Below are positions 37,901-49,726 of a stretch of 64,000 bases of DNA, piece by piece; positions within the stretch are counted from its first letter, which is position 1; every line of letters begins with the position of its first letter. The notes beneath the pieces are model-generated. The model worked only from the letters and a program-made list of their open reading frames with translations, was not told the origin of the DNA and searched no databases. Made by a program: the position numbers and the translations under genes. Location: contig JAQFVV010000287.1 in the NCBI GenBank assembly GCA_028023455.1, positions 186,001-250,000 of the forward strand. The letters are read 5' to 3'. The DNA is from Epiperipatus broadwayi (Eukaryota > Onychophora > Udeonychophora > Euonychophora > Peripatidae).

Positions 37901-38807
37901 CTTTAGGACATTTTTTCTCCATAAGTTCTTTACCAATTATGTCTAGAGAAAATCTTCTGTTTAGATCCGTATAATTCTGCTACATCTAATGCTGTGGTCT
38001 TAAAACCTGGATCTATTTCAATTTTACTATTTTTTCCAACAAATTTGAAAGATAATCTGATTGTGTAACATCCAAAACCAATAGTGTCAAACAACTATTG
38101 ATTCACTAATTTTGCTGTATTAAAATAATGAACTCATCTGAAGTCCAACATGAGCCTCAATGGCACTTCCGGCTTGTGTAATTTGGCATTGGCAAACATT
38201 CTTGGAGATAGTAGCCAAAGGATAAATCCAAAAGTACTCCACCTGGTTAATACCTTTATCTTTGTGAGCTTTTAATATCGATGTAATAAATTTATCTCTA
38301 TTGATTTTATTAAAATTTGCCACTAACTCAAATTTCAATTTTGTAATTTGTGTCAACATCTTATCTCTATATTCATTATTCTCCCATTAAAACAAATCTG
38401 TTACCTTTGTCCTCTTTAATGAAAACAATTTCATTATCTGAAAGAAATTGTTTTGTATTTTTAATCTTATTACTCCAACTGTCGAACTTGAAGTTTAACT
38501 GTTTGGGTCTAATTGTTTTGGTGATGCAAGCAATTACACCTTTTTTTACTTTGAGGGGTTTGTTTATCAACCCAGTTTCTGTATCCACTAATAGTTCCAT
38601 CTTAAGGAGTTTCCACTGTCCTCCTACAAATTTTGGTCCTAATGCCAAAACCGTTTTTACCTCTGTAGGTGGTGTTATGGTTTAACGTTTGATGTATGCT
38701 TGTTTTGTTTCTGCGAAAGTGATGTTGATATTTTGTTTCTTGCCAAAAAATTTAATTTGCATTCAAATCTTCTAGCTATTTTTCTTTCAAATTCGTCACA
38801 CTTAAAG

Positions 38808-38818
38808 TAATAATATTT
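38808..38818. repeat. Putative target duplication, right copy
   Basis: TAATAATATTT, partner of 35568-35578. Confidence 0.5.
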
Positions 38819-39680
38819 TAAATATGTATACTTTTAAAGATATTCAAATTTACAAAAGGTATGTGGATGATGTTTTTGTTTGTGGAAATACCAATACTAT
38901 AAATTTGCTTGTAGAGTTAAATAATTTGAATGGGTTGAAATGGATTATTGAAATGGAACAGGACAAAGATATTAAATATTTGGATTTAATTATTGCAAGA
39001 GATAATAGTATGTTGTTATAAATTAATAAACAAATCATTGCGAAAAGAGGATATATAAATTGTAAATCTAAAGTACCAATTATGCATAAGATGGCAAGTT
39101 TTAGATCTTTTTTGTTTTGTAATAAAAAATTATGTCATTACCAGTGTGATAAATTAAAAAAATATTGAAGTATTTGCCAAGGAAATGTTTGAAGTTGGTT
39201 ATAAGATAGAACAGATTAACAATACTCTGTCAATTTAAAAAGAATTAAAGATTGATAATAAAAAATTGGTATCTATTCCACATATTTCAAATGCTCAAGT
39301 GAAATTTTTTAAAGATATATAAGGATGTTTTTAATGTTTTATTTTGTGTTACAAATAGCATTAATAAATTAGTGAATAATTCTAAAAATGTTATATCTCT
39401 CAAGCAGAAAAGTAATGTTGTGCATCAAATTTTTTGTGGATATATGTTATAATATACAGATGAATTGAGATGCAGTATTGAAAAAAGGTTAAAGGAACAT
39501 GCATTGTTATACAAGTATGTGAAAAGTAAAAATAATAATGATTTATTGAATACTTCAGTTTTATTGGATCATGAAAGGACATGTAAATATAAATTTAAGT
39601 TTGATATTGAAAGTGTTAAGATTCTTCATGAAGAAAGAGAAATCATAATAAAAGAAAAATTAAGGAGGCTATTTTAATAA
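38819..39680 (+). pseudogene. Penelope-like element 1, 3' portion (RT end + GIY-YIG)
   Basis: Opens FKDIQIYKRYVDDVFVCG, with intact catalytic YVDD at 38860-38871, then GLKWIIEMEQDKDIKYLDL, the E-x-E-x-x-x-x-FLD block of the thumb. After many stops the C-terminal end of the nuclease reads EKRLKEHALLY near 39478, SVLLDHERTCKYKFKFDIES near 39557, and KILHEEREIIIKEKLRRLF to 39677. It begins just where the 5' portion at 34590-35578 broke off, so the two rejoin to one element. The GIY and YIG motifs are not legible here. Confidence 0.82.
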
Positions 39681-39939
39681 ATAGAAATAAAATGAATATA
39701 ATTAATAGACAAGCTGCTAACATTAAAATTCAGGATTCATGGAATGAGTTGATGATGTTTGCTTTCATTATGTTTTTTTGTATTTAATGTATTTGAGGAG
39801 AGTTAAGAAATTAACCAAAAGTACTTCTGCAGATTGAAAGACTATATTTATTATTTTTATTGTTATTACAATAGTTTTTAATTAATGGACATTTTATTTG
39901 TATATATATATATATTAAAAGCCTAAAGCTAAACTAGTC

Positions 39940-40121
39940 AATAAAATAATCAACACTACCCCAAATTCACAACTCAACCAAACTAGTTAAAAATATATAA
40001 ACTCTAAACATACAACCACTGGTTATTTTTACAGTTTATATTTTTTGGTTAGTCTGGTTGAATTATGAATTTGGGGTAATTTTGATTATATATATATATA
40101 TAATCAAAATTACCCCAAATA
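39940..40121. repeat. Inverted Penelope terminal repeat (pLTR-like palindrome)
   Basis: ACCCCAAATTCACAACTCAACCAAACTAG on the left is repeated in reverse complement as CTGGTTGAATTATGAATTTGGGGT on the right, arms about 75 bp around ACCACTGGT. A further AATCAAAATTACCCCAAAT in the first orientation follows at 40103-40121. The same sequence (AAAATTACCCCAAATCCAAAATTCAACCAG) leads the Penelope element at 62480. Terminal repeats in mixed orientation are known for Penelope-like elements. Confidence 0.78.
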
Positions 40122-40142
40122 TATATATATATTGATACTTAC

Positions 40143-40302
40143 TCAAAATATCATTTTGAATTTGAACAGTATTTGAATCAATTTTATTATTGATACTTAA
40201 CATCACATAAAAATTGCATGAAGATTTATTTTCAAGGTGAAAAGTTTGAATAGTTTCACATCCAATGAAAATGTCTCCAAAATCCAGTTCTGAACTCTCA
40301 CT
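40143..40302 (-). CDS. Host gene exon 2 of 8: ASH-domain start
   Basis: Exon of 160 nt: 53 codons plus one base. The acceptor is AATATTATTTTAG and the donor is a near-consensus GTAAGTAT. It opens SESSELDFGDIFIGCET and continues with FHLENKSSCNFYVML. The pattern L-D-F-G-x-x-x-x-G followed by a hydrophobic strand and L-x-N-x-S is the classic first half of an ASH/MSP immunoglobulin-like domain. This is the clearest family evidence in the window. The donor lies only about 20 bp from the last Penelope-derived palindrome (ends near 40121), so a transposon almost cut this exon. Phase 1 at its 3' end matches the two leading bases of the exon at 26544-26645. Confidence 0.88.
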
Positions 40303-40539
40303 CTAAAATAATATTTAAATATATGTAGTCATATATATAACAGAAAAATACATATTATATACATATTCAAAATATAATAACACTTTTATAGAAATTTTTG
40401 TATATTATCTGCACTTATAATACAACGTAATTATTATTTTCTCTGAACTGAAGATTCAAGAATATTAACATAAACTATTAAAAAAATTCAAACAATTTAT
40501 CTTATTCATCTTTAATTCATTCTACTTAAGAAATTATGA

Positions 40540-40640
40540 ATGCTCCGAACAGTTTATCTCAATGATAAGAGTGATGAATTCATCAGCTAATGATTCCTAG
40601 ATCAATCTTCAGCTGAGGAAATAAAAAAAATTACTATTTA
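40540..40640 (+). repeat. Possible tRNA-derived SINE fragment
   Basis: AGTTTATCTCAATGATAAGAG followed by ATGAATTCATCAGCTAATGATTCC and TAGATCAATCTTCAGC can be laid on a tRNA D-arm, anticodon arm and T-arm with the A box and B box degraded. No tail or partner copy seen. Confidence 0.3.
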
Positions 40641-40723
40641 GTAATTTGAATAAAACTGACTTGCTAACTAATTCTGTAACCTCACATCACTTAATACAAG
40701 CATGATCATATATGATTTACTTA

Positions 40724-41340
40724 TCTATATATATAAAATCTATGTGAATGTTTGTCCATGATGTGGTCATGTGTTTCCTGTAAATGTATGTTTTTCCATA
40801 AGGCTATCATGTATCAAATTCAACAATTGAAAAATCAGAAGAAAAAAACTTTAAACTTGTTTTTATAAATAAGTAACTATACCTAACTAAACTTTAATTT
40901 ATATTAGAGCATTTTATGCAAAGGAAATAATTCCACTCTTTATATTTAATAGTCCATAATTTTTATGAAAATGGCCTTACTAAAAAATGCTCAGAAAAAA
41001 ATCAGTATATTTGCTATCAACTACAATACAGAAGAACTAAATAGGTATAATATTCAAATCACAATGGAAACGTGATTACCATACATAAATTTGTTTGAAA
41101 GATAATATTTAGTGAGATAAAAAATAGATGTTATGGTAAAATAATGTATTTATATTTATTTTTGGTTAGTGTATAATTGAAAATGAAGCAATGGCCTTTC
41201 AGGCCAGATACATTTCTCACATTTATATAATCTTTTATTTATTTATTTAATCTTTTGTTTAATTTACATTAAATCTTAAAAAAATTTGTTAAAGCAACAA
41301 ATTAAAAAAAACATAGCCTATTTAGGTCAGGTACATCAGG
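40724..41340 (+). mobile_element. Helitron-like repeat, copy A
   Basis: Starts TCTATATATATAAAATCTATGTGAATGTTTGTCC after an A, which is the usual 5' end of animal Helitrons (TC-TATA-rich, then GTATGTTTGTC). Internal AACTTTAAACTTGTTTTTATA, GTAACTATACCTAACTAAAC and GAGCATTTTATGCAAAG blocks are shared with the inverted copy at 59530-60215. The 3' part has GGCCTTTCAGGCC...ACATTTCTCACATTTATATAAT and AATCTTTTGTTTAATTTACAT. A clean hairpin-CTRR end is not seen. No Rep/helicase coding. Confidence 0.5.
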
Positions 41341-43779
41341 TTAAAGATATAAAATATGTATAAAAGTTATATCAGTCATGGACAAAGCTTTAATTAAACT
41401 TATAAATATATGTATCGTATGAATATGAGTATTTTTCAGTTATGTATGGCTTAATCTGTATAAAGATTAAAAGTAGAATAGTCTGAGACAACAATATATT
41501 TTATTCTTAATGTTATTTGGAATTTATTTAACAAATAAGAGATATAGTTTCAAATGGGGAAATTATTTTTAAAAGCATTTTTTGTTTGTTTCACTAATGT
41601 TTCTTTTAATGGAAAATATAGTATTCTTTTAGACAGATATGCAATGTTTGGAAGAGCGAATAATGTTTAAGTTTAGTAAAGATAAATCAAAAACACTATT
41701 GGAGATTCTGAGAGAAGATGATTAGAAGATATATGTTGGGAGGTCTAGGCATAGAAATTGTAGAGCGATACATTTATTTCGGGTTTGGAATAATGAAAAA
41801 AGAGAATATTTGAGTAATGGAACAAAATCTTGAAATAAAAAATAATTGAAGAAAAATTATAATTAACAGATGTTTGTTTATAATAGATAATATATATATA
41901 TAAACATTTATGAAAAAGAATTGGATTCTTAAAGTTAATATATAATAACGAGGCAATATGTTTGCAAAAAGAAGTATTATTCTCATGGAAAAGATTTTTT
42001 TTTAAAATTATGAAAGATATACTTGGAGGAAATATATAATGGCAACAGAGACTATTGCAGGAGAAATAGGTATGGATTGCTGAAGAGTTGTGGGGTGGAA
42101 TGGATTGAAACCTGTCCATTAAAAAAAAGTTTGAAGATTGGCTATCATAATATAAACTGAGCATTGATTGTATATATGTGTGGAGATGATAATCTGGACC
42201 AACTGAGGAGTGCTGGTTTACCACAAAATACATATATTGGTGATTATTTATCTTTTCAACATGTGTGTGATCAAGTGTGCCAGCAGTATGAGATAGCATG
42301 AATTGTTGAGGGTCATATGAAATTCTGAGTTCAAATCCCTATATATTACATATTGGAGTGCAGGTATGAAAAGGCCTATACTATAGAAAAAAATTCATGT
42401 ATTAAATATAAAGAATTTAAAGAGTAAAACAAGGTTTCTCCTGACAATTTAATACATATGGATGAAAATAAGATACTGAGAAAAAAAATTAATTGAATAA
42501 CTTAATGAAAAAAATCCAAAATTCTTTTTGTAAGATTTATTCGGTTATTCAATAATGAATAATGAATTCATGTACATTTAAAAAAAGAGATGAAGCAAAA
42601 AAGTTATCAGGATAGAATATGATGATGGTTATTAAAGTTATACAAATAGGATTACAGTCAATAAATACGTCTGACTAATGACATATCAATTAATAGATGA
42701 AAAAGTAATTTGTTGTTTACAAAGGTAGCATTTTCACATGCTAGGATCAGAAAAGTAAGAAAAATAATATGAAGAGTGGAAAATTTAAATTGTGTTGAGA
42801 TAAATGTTAAATTATATAATATTGAGAATGTATGTTTTTAGAAAAAGAAAATATGACTTATTTGATTATTGAAAGGAAGAACTATGACAATAAAAATTGG
42901 AGAATAAGCACATAAAAGATGAAAGGTTGCTTAATGCAAGTCATAAACGTTATTATTAGAAAATAGAAATGGAAAACAAACCAACATTAATGATATGATT
43001 TTTTTTTAAAAAATAATTGAGTTAACTATCACTTGATATAACAAAACTACATTTCAAGTAACATTCTTGATTCAATATGCTGAGCAAGGAATGGCACTAG
43101 AAGAAGAAAATTTCACATGATATCAACTAAAATAGAATATTAAAAAAAGAATTGTGCAGTTCTGGGTGAATTATTTGCTGCTTCTAGATTTACTAGAGGT
43201 AATAAAAATGAGTATATGAAATGATAGTAGTATAAAATGTTTTTAAAAAAGCAAATGTTTAACTTTGCTAACCAAAGTCTCTGCCCATATGACTTATGCA
43301 TATAAATTCCTTACTACTGAAGAAGAGATCACTTTGCATCACATTACATTAATTATTTACATAGACAGAAAATTTATTTCTATGTATTTAATGTAAATAA
43401 TTAAATGGGATAAAAGTGAGAATTGAAAAAAAGGATAGAAATAACAAAGTAGAGTTATGAAAAATGAATAAGAATAAATAAAATAGTTTTGAATTATATA
43501 AAAAAAATGTATATGACATACAGACATTTTGGATAGCAAGGAAAAATTGTAAATGGAATAAAATTTAAATTGTAGATACAATTCATGTGAAGATGGAATA
43601 GAGAATAATAAATATTTATTTTTGGAATATAAGGTGTTAAAAAAGGATTGTGATAAATTGTATGAAAAGTGGAAAAAACATAAAAATAAAGAGAGTGAAA
43701 GCAGCTTAATTGTAGAAGGGCTTCTAAACGTTTATGGGTAATACACGGTCTGTTGATCCACACTGTGTGATGGCACTGT
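41341..43779. other. Intron, no firm feature
   Basis: AT-rich. GAGTTCAAATCCC at about 42330-42342 is a good RNA polymerase III B box and may mark a decayed SINE. The long minus-strand open frame at 41745-42299 (184 codons) is rejected as a gene; see rejected list. Confidence 0.45.
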
Positions 43780-44575
43780 TTCTACACTAAAGCACATAAA
43801 TATGCTGTTTACAAGGCCGCTCAAAGATCTTACAGCCTGCAAACTGTTCAAACATTAAGATGTTGAAGTACACCCTTACCCCAACATCTCTAGCATGTTG
43901 AACATTATTAGCAATGAGTATATAACACACTCTATAGACATTACTTATGACTACTGTACAGCATATGATATGAAGGTTTCTGTAGTTGTAATGACGAAAA
44001 GTATATTAGAACGGATTTTTTTTTTTTTGCTTCAATGTATCGTAATTGATGTGAGTTAGTAAAAATTGTAACGAATTCTCAAACGCTCCTACTTTCATTG
44101 TCAGGGGTCAGAATTCACTAAATGAGGAGTTAAATCATGATTCGGCAAAGTTCACAATCAAATCGCGCACTTTCCGATACTTTTTCGAGATCAAAACAGT
44201 TCAATGGCAGACGATCATTCGGTGTTGTAGTTTTGAGATTTACCTGCTACAGAAGCAGATGTGATGGCCTTCCTTCAACCCAAAAAAAAATATTTTACCC
44301 ACCCAGAAAAACTGTCTTTGTGGTGATTTAATGAAATTAAGGCATTGTCAAACATCTGAAATGGAATGTCAATCGCGTCAATGTTGATGAAGGTGTTCCA
44401 TTCGCTCATGGGATGGTCTTTGAGGGTTGCCTGTGAATCACTTTTTCACAAGCAGTATGGCTAATTTATTCTTGAAGCCACGATCAGCTTACAGTGAAGC
44501 GTATTAGAGCTGAGTTGGAAAGGTGTCAAAATGCCGTAAGGAATATGATAACAGGTTTTAGAGAGGTCTGTCGAG
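43780..44575. other. Less AT-rich island of unknown origin
   Basis: Clearly richer in G+C and CpG than its surroundings (for example AATCGCGCAC, TCAATCGCGTCAA, TCTGTCGAGAAAG). Short protein-like runs occur, e.g. TVKRIRAELERCQNAVRN near 44495, but no frame is long and no family is recognised. It looks like a relatively recent insert rather than host intron. Confidence 0.4.
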
Positions 44576-44880
44576 AAAGCCTTGCTTCTCAATAAACAAA
44601 AAAAAAAGTTTCTTCAAAAACAATAAAAAAGACTTGGTTATAAAAACAAAAAGTTTCTTTAAAAAAAAAAAGACTGGACAAAAAGAAATGTTTTTTTTTT
44701 TTAAAAAAAAAAAAAAGACAGAATATTTTAAAAAGCCACGAAAAAAACCCATTTTTTTTATTTTTAAGAAATATACATCAAACCGGTTACAAAAAAAAAA
44801 CAATAACAACAACAACAAAAAAATAAAAATCAAACAAATCCAAAAATTAAAAACATAAATCAACAAAATTTAAAAGCAGC
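44576..44880. repeat. A-rich low-complexity tract
   Basis: Many A6-A12 runs with a few T runs. The 102-codon minus and 74-codon plus frames here are poly-Phe/poly-Lys artefacts. Confidence 0.85.
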
Positions 44881-45041
44881 CCAATAACGTTATATCTATT
44901 TGTTTTTCACTAACAACAGCGCCATAGAGTGGTATGGGTAATTAGATGATGTATTACCAGTTTATGTTATAGCTTGAAAATCAAAATGCTATAATAAATT
45001 TTAAGAGTGCCAAACAAGAGCAAATTACCATTAATGCAGAT

Positions 45042-47100
45042 CAGTGATCTTCAACCTTTTCACACCTGCGGACAGGCAAAAATAAGAATAAGATTTTGTG
45101 GACCAGCAGAAGTTTACAGATAAATTTTCATAAAGATGAAACCTGCTTAGCCTTAGATAAGCATAATTATTATAACTGACCAAAACAGCACACTAGTTAT
45201 TGTGTATTGTAATGGTGTTGCTTATCTTCACATGCTGAACACTCTTTCTCGAGTCATGCAGTCATACTGCTACAAAAAGCAGTACAATAACAATCACTCT
45301 CATTAATGTGCTTGCATTTCTATGTTTATTACTTAATTGTTAAAACATGCAAGAATAAAATGTTATTTACCTGAATATTGGGAGATATCACAGCTAGTGT
45401 AATTACATGACAATGATTATGATAAATGTAATATCTGTATTTAATGTTAAATATACAAGATGAAGTTCTATATATATATATATGAAGGTTGTCTTTTGAT
45501 AGTAGTAAGGGCAAAATAGAAATCGTGTAATTAAAATCACCGTACAGCCAAAAAAAAGTCGTCGTATTTTATATCTGAAAAAATAAAACGAAACATGCAA
45601 AAGTCTGAAATTTTGATGTTATTGTAAATTTTTTTTTTGTGCTGATGTATTGAAAAAAATCAAAAAATGTAATTAATAGAAAAAGTTTTTTAAAAAATGG
45701 CAAAATAGTTATTGCATAATAGAAATAAAGCTAAAAAAAATCACCATATAGTCACCGTTGTTTATAAAAAAAAGACAACGAAAGTTGAAAAAGTCAAAAG
45801 TTTTGATCTTATTTTAATTTTTTTTTTTTTTTGGGGGGGGGAGGATGTGGGCTGAGAAATACTTTGTCTTCACTGAGACAAAAGATAGAAACCAAAGTTA
45901 TTTTTTGTTTGTTTTTATTTTTAAAAAAAGGCAACAGAAATTGGTTTTAAAAATAAAAGTTTTAGTATTTTAGCAGTATACAAATAAAGCCCCCAAAAAT
46001 ATCACCTTATAGGCCAAAAAAAGTGGGCATGTTTTTAAACAAAAAAAAATGAAACTTGATAAAGTCAAAAGTTTTGATCTTATTTCAATTTGCTGGTAGG
46101 GGGGGGGGTGGATTAAGAAATACCTTGTAAAAGTTAGAGACAGGAATTTTTTGGTTATTTTTCTTTTTTAAAAAAGGTGATAAAAATTGATTTCAAAAAT
46201 AAAAGTTAAAGCCAAAAAAGATCTTATTTTAATTTTTTGGGGGGAAGAAATACTTTGTCTTCACTGAGACAAAAGATAGAAACAAAGGTTATTTTGAGTT
46301 TGTTTTTATTTTTAAAAAAAGGTAATAAAAATTGGTTTTAAAAATAAGTTTTAGTATATCAGCATATATAAATAAAGGCAAAACCGATATCACCTTATAG
46401 GCCAAAAAAAAGTGGCCATATTTTTAAACAAAAAAAAAAACTTGAAAAAGTCAAAAGTTTTGATCTTACTTTATTTTGGGGTAAGGTGGTGGTGATTGAT
46501 AAATGCTTTGTAAAAGTTAGAGACAGAAGTTATTTTTTGGTTTTTATTTTTTTAAAAAATAAAGGTAATAAAAATTAATTTCAAAAATAAAAGTTAAAGC
46601 CCCCCAAAAAAAAATTGCCGTATAGCCAAAAAAAAAAAAACACTAAATATGAAATTTTAAAAGAGGGAGTAGAAAAAATTTAAGAGATCTAAAAAAAGTC
46701 ACATTACATTTTATTGTTTCAACACATAAACAATGCCGACAAGCAGCCATGGTTGGCTATCAAAAGACAACTGAGTTTGTATAATAAAAAACTTTTTTTT
46801 TAATTTTGAATTTTTTTAGAAAAATAATAAAAAATTTAATTCTACCCCCCTCCCCATAAACATCTGTGATAAATAGAAAAGCAAATTAATTTATGTATGA
46901 TTGATTAGATTTTGTTTTTGTTCTGTTTCTTTTTTTTTAATAGAGTAAAAATGCGCTGAAAAAATAAACAAAAATTGTTTATATTAATTAAAAGTTTAAA
47001 ATATTATTTTGTTATTACAAACTTTCTTGACAGTCTAGTGTGGATCGGCAGAAAACTGCAGCCCAATGCCAGTCTGCAGACCAGTGGTTGAAGACCACTG
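45042..47100. mobile_element. hAT derivative, 2059 bp, with internal tandem repeats
   Basis: Ends CAGTGATCTTCAACCTTTTC and (right, reverse complement) CAGTGGTCTTCAACCAC. Flanked by ATGCAGAT (45034-45041) / ATGTAGAT (47101-47108), 7 of 8 bases identical. The outer parts match the 1122-bp hAT at 36779-37900 in reverse: CAGCACACTAGTTATTGTG..., ATTACAAACTTTCTTG..., GTGTGGATCGGCAGAAAACTGC. The centre differs by about 1 kb of A/T/G-homopolymer-rich tandem repeats. No transposase. Confidence 0.92.
45790..46600. repeat. ~387-bp tandem repeat inside the hAT
   Basis: AAAGTCAAAAGTTTTGATCTTA recurs near 45797, 46063 and 46448; TTTGTCTTCACTGAGACAAA near 45863 and 46254; ATAGGCCAAAAAAAGTGG near 46010 and 46396; TTGTAAAAGTTAGAGACAG near 46118 and 46508. 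Spacing of like marks is about 385-391 bp, so roughly two units plus part. Runs of G8-G9 and A/T make this region prone to assembly error. Confidence 0.8.
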
Positions 47101-47108
47101 ATGTAGAT

Positions 47109-49726
47109 CATTGATAATAATCAAAGATTAATATTTTCTAATGAGGACATAAATGATCCTCGAATGTACTAAGCTTCAGTAAATACACATTTGTTAGTAG
47201 CTCTTCTTAGGATAGCACCTAAGCAATATATTTATAAATTAACTAATTATTCGAAAATAGGGTTGTATTAAACTGCATGAAATATAAAAAAAATATTAAG
47301 ATTAATAAAGTGAAAGTGATAGAAATGTTTTAGTATTTATTATAGTCTTCTTTATTAGAATGGAGAATATCGAAACTGGATACTGGATGTAATAAAAAAA
47401 TGTTTATTAAAATGAGATAAAAGAAAAAAGTGTCAATGCTGGAAAAATGACTTAATGATTGTAGATGAAAATAGAGTAATAGAATATAAGAAATATATGA
47501 TTTTACAATGAACTTGTAATTTAAAAATGTGATTGCACAATTAGAGAAGGGAGATAATAATAACATGGAAAGCCCATGATGATTGGATCATAAACTAACA
47601 AACTCAAGAATAAAAAAATTAATAGCTAGAGAAAGATTTCTCAATATATAAAAAATAGTTGATTTATAATTATGAGAAAATAAAAAAAATAAATTATCAT
47701 TATATAAAAATATATGAAATTTGGGGGGTTATATTACAACATTTGATAAATCTGTTGTATATCAGTATTTGAATGCTTTAATACTTGAGAATTCATAACT
47801 TTAACCATCAGAAATGATAGAAATTGTCATGAACCATGGATCTTGAGTATTAATATCTGCTATTTTATCACTACTCCAAACTATACTAGGCAGAAACTAA
47901 TGTCTATTTTAGAGAGTGGGAGCCTTAAATATTAAGAAAAGAAGTCAAAAATAAGTTAAAAATTTGATATGTAAATTTGTTTATATGGATATGGAAAAAA
48001 CAATATAAAAGATCTACTTTTGAAACAAACTGTGTTTAAAGAAGAAATGAACAAGTTACTTCTGAAAATATTTGAATCAAAATGACAGTTGAAGAAGTTA
48101 AGTGATTAATTGAAATATGACACTTTTTATAATATTATTACCATTATACTTGTTATTATAAATTTTATTATGTATATATTGAGTTGTTTAAGTATCTCAT
48201 GGCATATAACAACATAATAGTGTGTGTATATATATATATACATAAAGTTGAAAGAAAAAGGAAAAATAAGTGCATACAAAAACATTTTGTAGACATTTCT
48301 ATATTACAATGGAATAATAGTTAAGGATTAAATAATTTTGAATTTTAAAAAATTTATTAAAAATTAAACTTTAAAAAAAAGTCAATTAATATTCTATTAA
48401 TTTTGATTTTGAAATTAAAACAAGCACATTTTATGTTACAATAGATACACTGGTAATTATAAAATTCCACTATCTATTTTCATTAGATTATTTTTTTAAT
48501 TAAAGCTTGTATAACATTTTAATCCTATAAAAAATAAAGTAAGATAAATTGAAAAGAGACATTTACTTTTTTCAAACAAGTTAAAGAAAACATGCTTTTA
48601 ATTACTGTGTTTTTTTTTCACCCAAGACTATAAAAAGGTTGAAAAAAAGATTGGGGCAGGCTTTAAACTTCTACAGGTTATATAGAGTTACTATGAAGAT
48701 ATAACTAAAGGCAAGATAGTGCAAGTCCAACTGCTACTACTAGTTTACAATGACAGGGTTTACATTTACATGTAATCAATTCCTAGCATTTATATGGTTC
48801 ATATCCCATACATGAGTGGATTAGATGGCATAAAAACTGAAAGGAACACACTGCAGGCCAACAGTGATCAGATTATTCCTTTCCCAAAGATGACAATAAG
48901 CCAGCCTAATGTTTACAAGGGGCCAGACTATCCAGAGAGTCCATCAGTTTGCTGAAGAATGTTTATATGTATACCATTTATCTATATGTAAAGAGGTACA
49001 AATAAAGGTACTGCATCATATATATAAAGAACAGCTGGTGAGTAGTGTTATATATATTGAGAACAATGGTATTTTAAATAATTCCTTGAAAATGACATTC
49101 GAAATCTATTACTTAAATGTAATAAAAATGATTTTTCCTTGAATTAATAGTCTAAAAAATAAAGTATTGATTGATAGACAAATTTATTTTGAAGAAAAAA
49201 AGTAAACTCCACAAAATCTTTCTAGATTAGGGAACAAAAAAAACTTGCTGAAATATTTTTAAAGATGTTTACAATTAATTAAGAGTAATCTGTTAAAAGA
49301 GAAAAAGGAAACTTTTATGAAGGACTGTAAAAGAAATGATATTACTTTTTTTTTTAAAAAAAAAGATAAATTTCTTTTACCATTAGAAATAATCAATACT
49401 ATCTATATATATATATTTTATATATACATCCATGCATGTGCATTTATATATTCTAACAACAAACATTATTATTATCTACTATGAATATGGGAACAGGAAG
49501 TTCCCAAAAGTGCTAAGCAATTACAAACTTTTAATATAGCTTCATAGATATGTGTTTCAAGTGCTATATATAGATTACAAGCCATAAGTGAAGTAAAACT
49601 AAGCTACTTATTATATTAAAAACAAAGTGGATTTTTATATATGTCTGTGACAATTCAAAAATGTTAATTTAAATTATTATCCAGCACAACTGAGTGCTTC
49701 TATATATGTGTGAATTTTATGTATAT
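47109..49726. other. Intron, no feature recognised
   Basis: AT-rich DNA up to the LTR element. The 77-78 codon frames at 47330-47566 and 48909-49142 show no family pattern. Confidence 0.5.

Larger units (their letters stand above)
35579..38807 (-). mobile_element. Penelope-like element 2, inserted in element 1, split by a hAT
   Basis: Minus-strand element, 5'-truncated. From high to low coordinates: CDEFERKIARRFECKLNF near 38780; VLALGPKFVGGQWKLLKMEL 38650-38590; VFIKEDKGNRFVLM near 38410; NRDKFITSIL 38300; interruption by the hAT at 36779-37900; IKDGWTMGLPLSGIV near 36680; IYTRYIADMFI at about 36545-36575, the motif C in which the usual YxDD reads YIAD; LDLLIQRD near 36440; thumb residues 36343-36059; then a GIY-YIG nuclease in another frame, AVYKITCPQAGCGTTYYGK near 35930-35985, and HTKRKIKAYFIINDPNAINR near 35760-35730. 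It encodes (in life) a reverse transcriptase fused to a GIY-YIG endonuclease. Multiple stops: dead. Confidence 0.83.

Noticed and set aside
38350-38685. Plus-strand 111-codon frame
   Set aside because: Antisense to Penelope element 2, whose LGPKF and KEDKG blocks read on the minus strand.
41745-42299. 184-codon minus-strand open frame, one of the longest in the window
   Set aside because: Composition is dominated by F, Y, I, S, H and N, with no domain pattern. The opposite strand is purine-rich, which removes stops by chance. No splice-site or homology support.
44558-44866. 102-codon minus and 74-codon plus frames
   Set aside because: Pure translation of A/T homopolymers (poly-Phe/poly-Lys).
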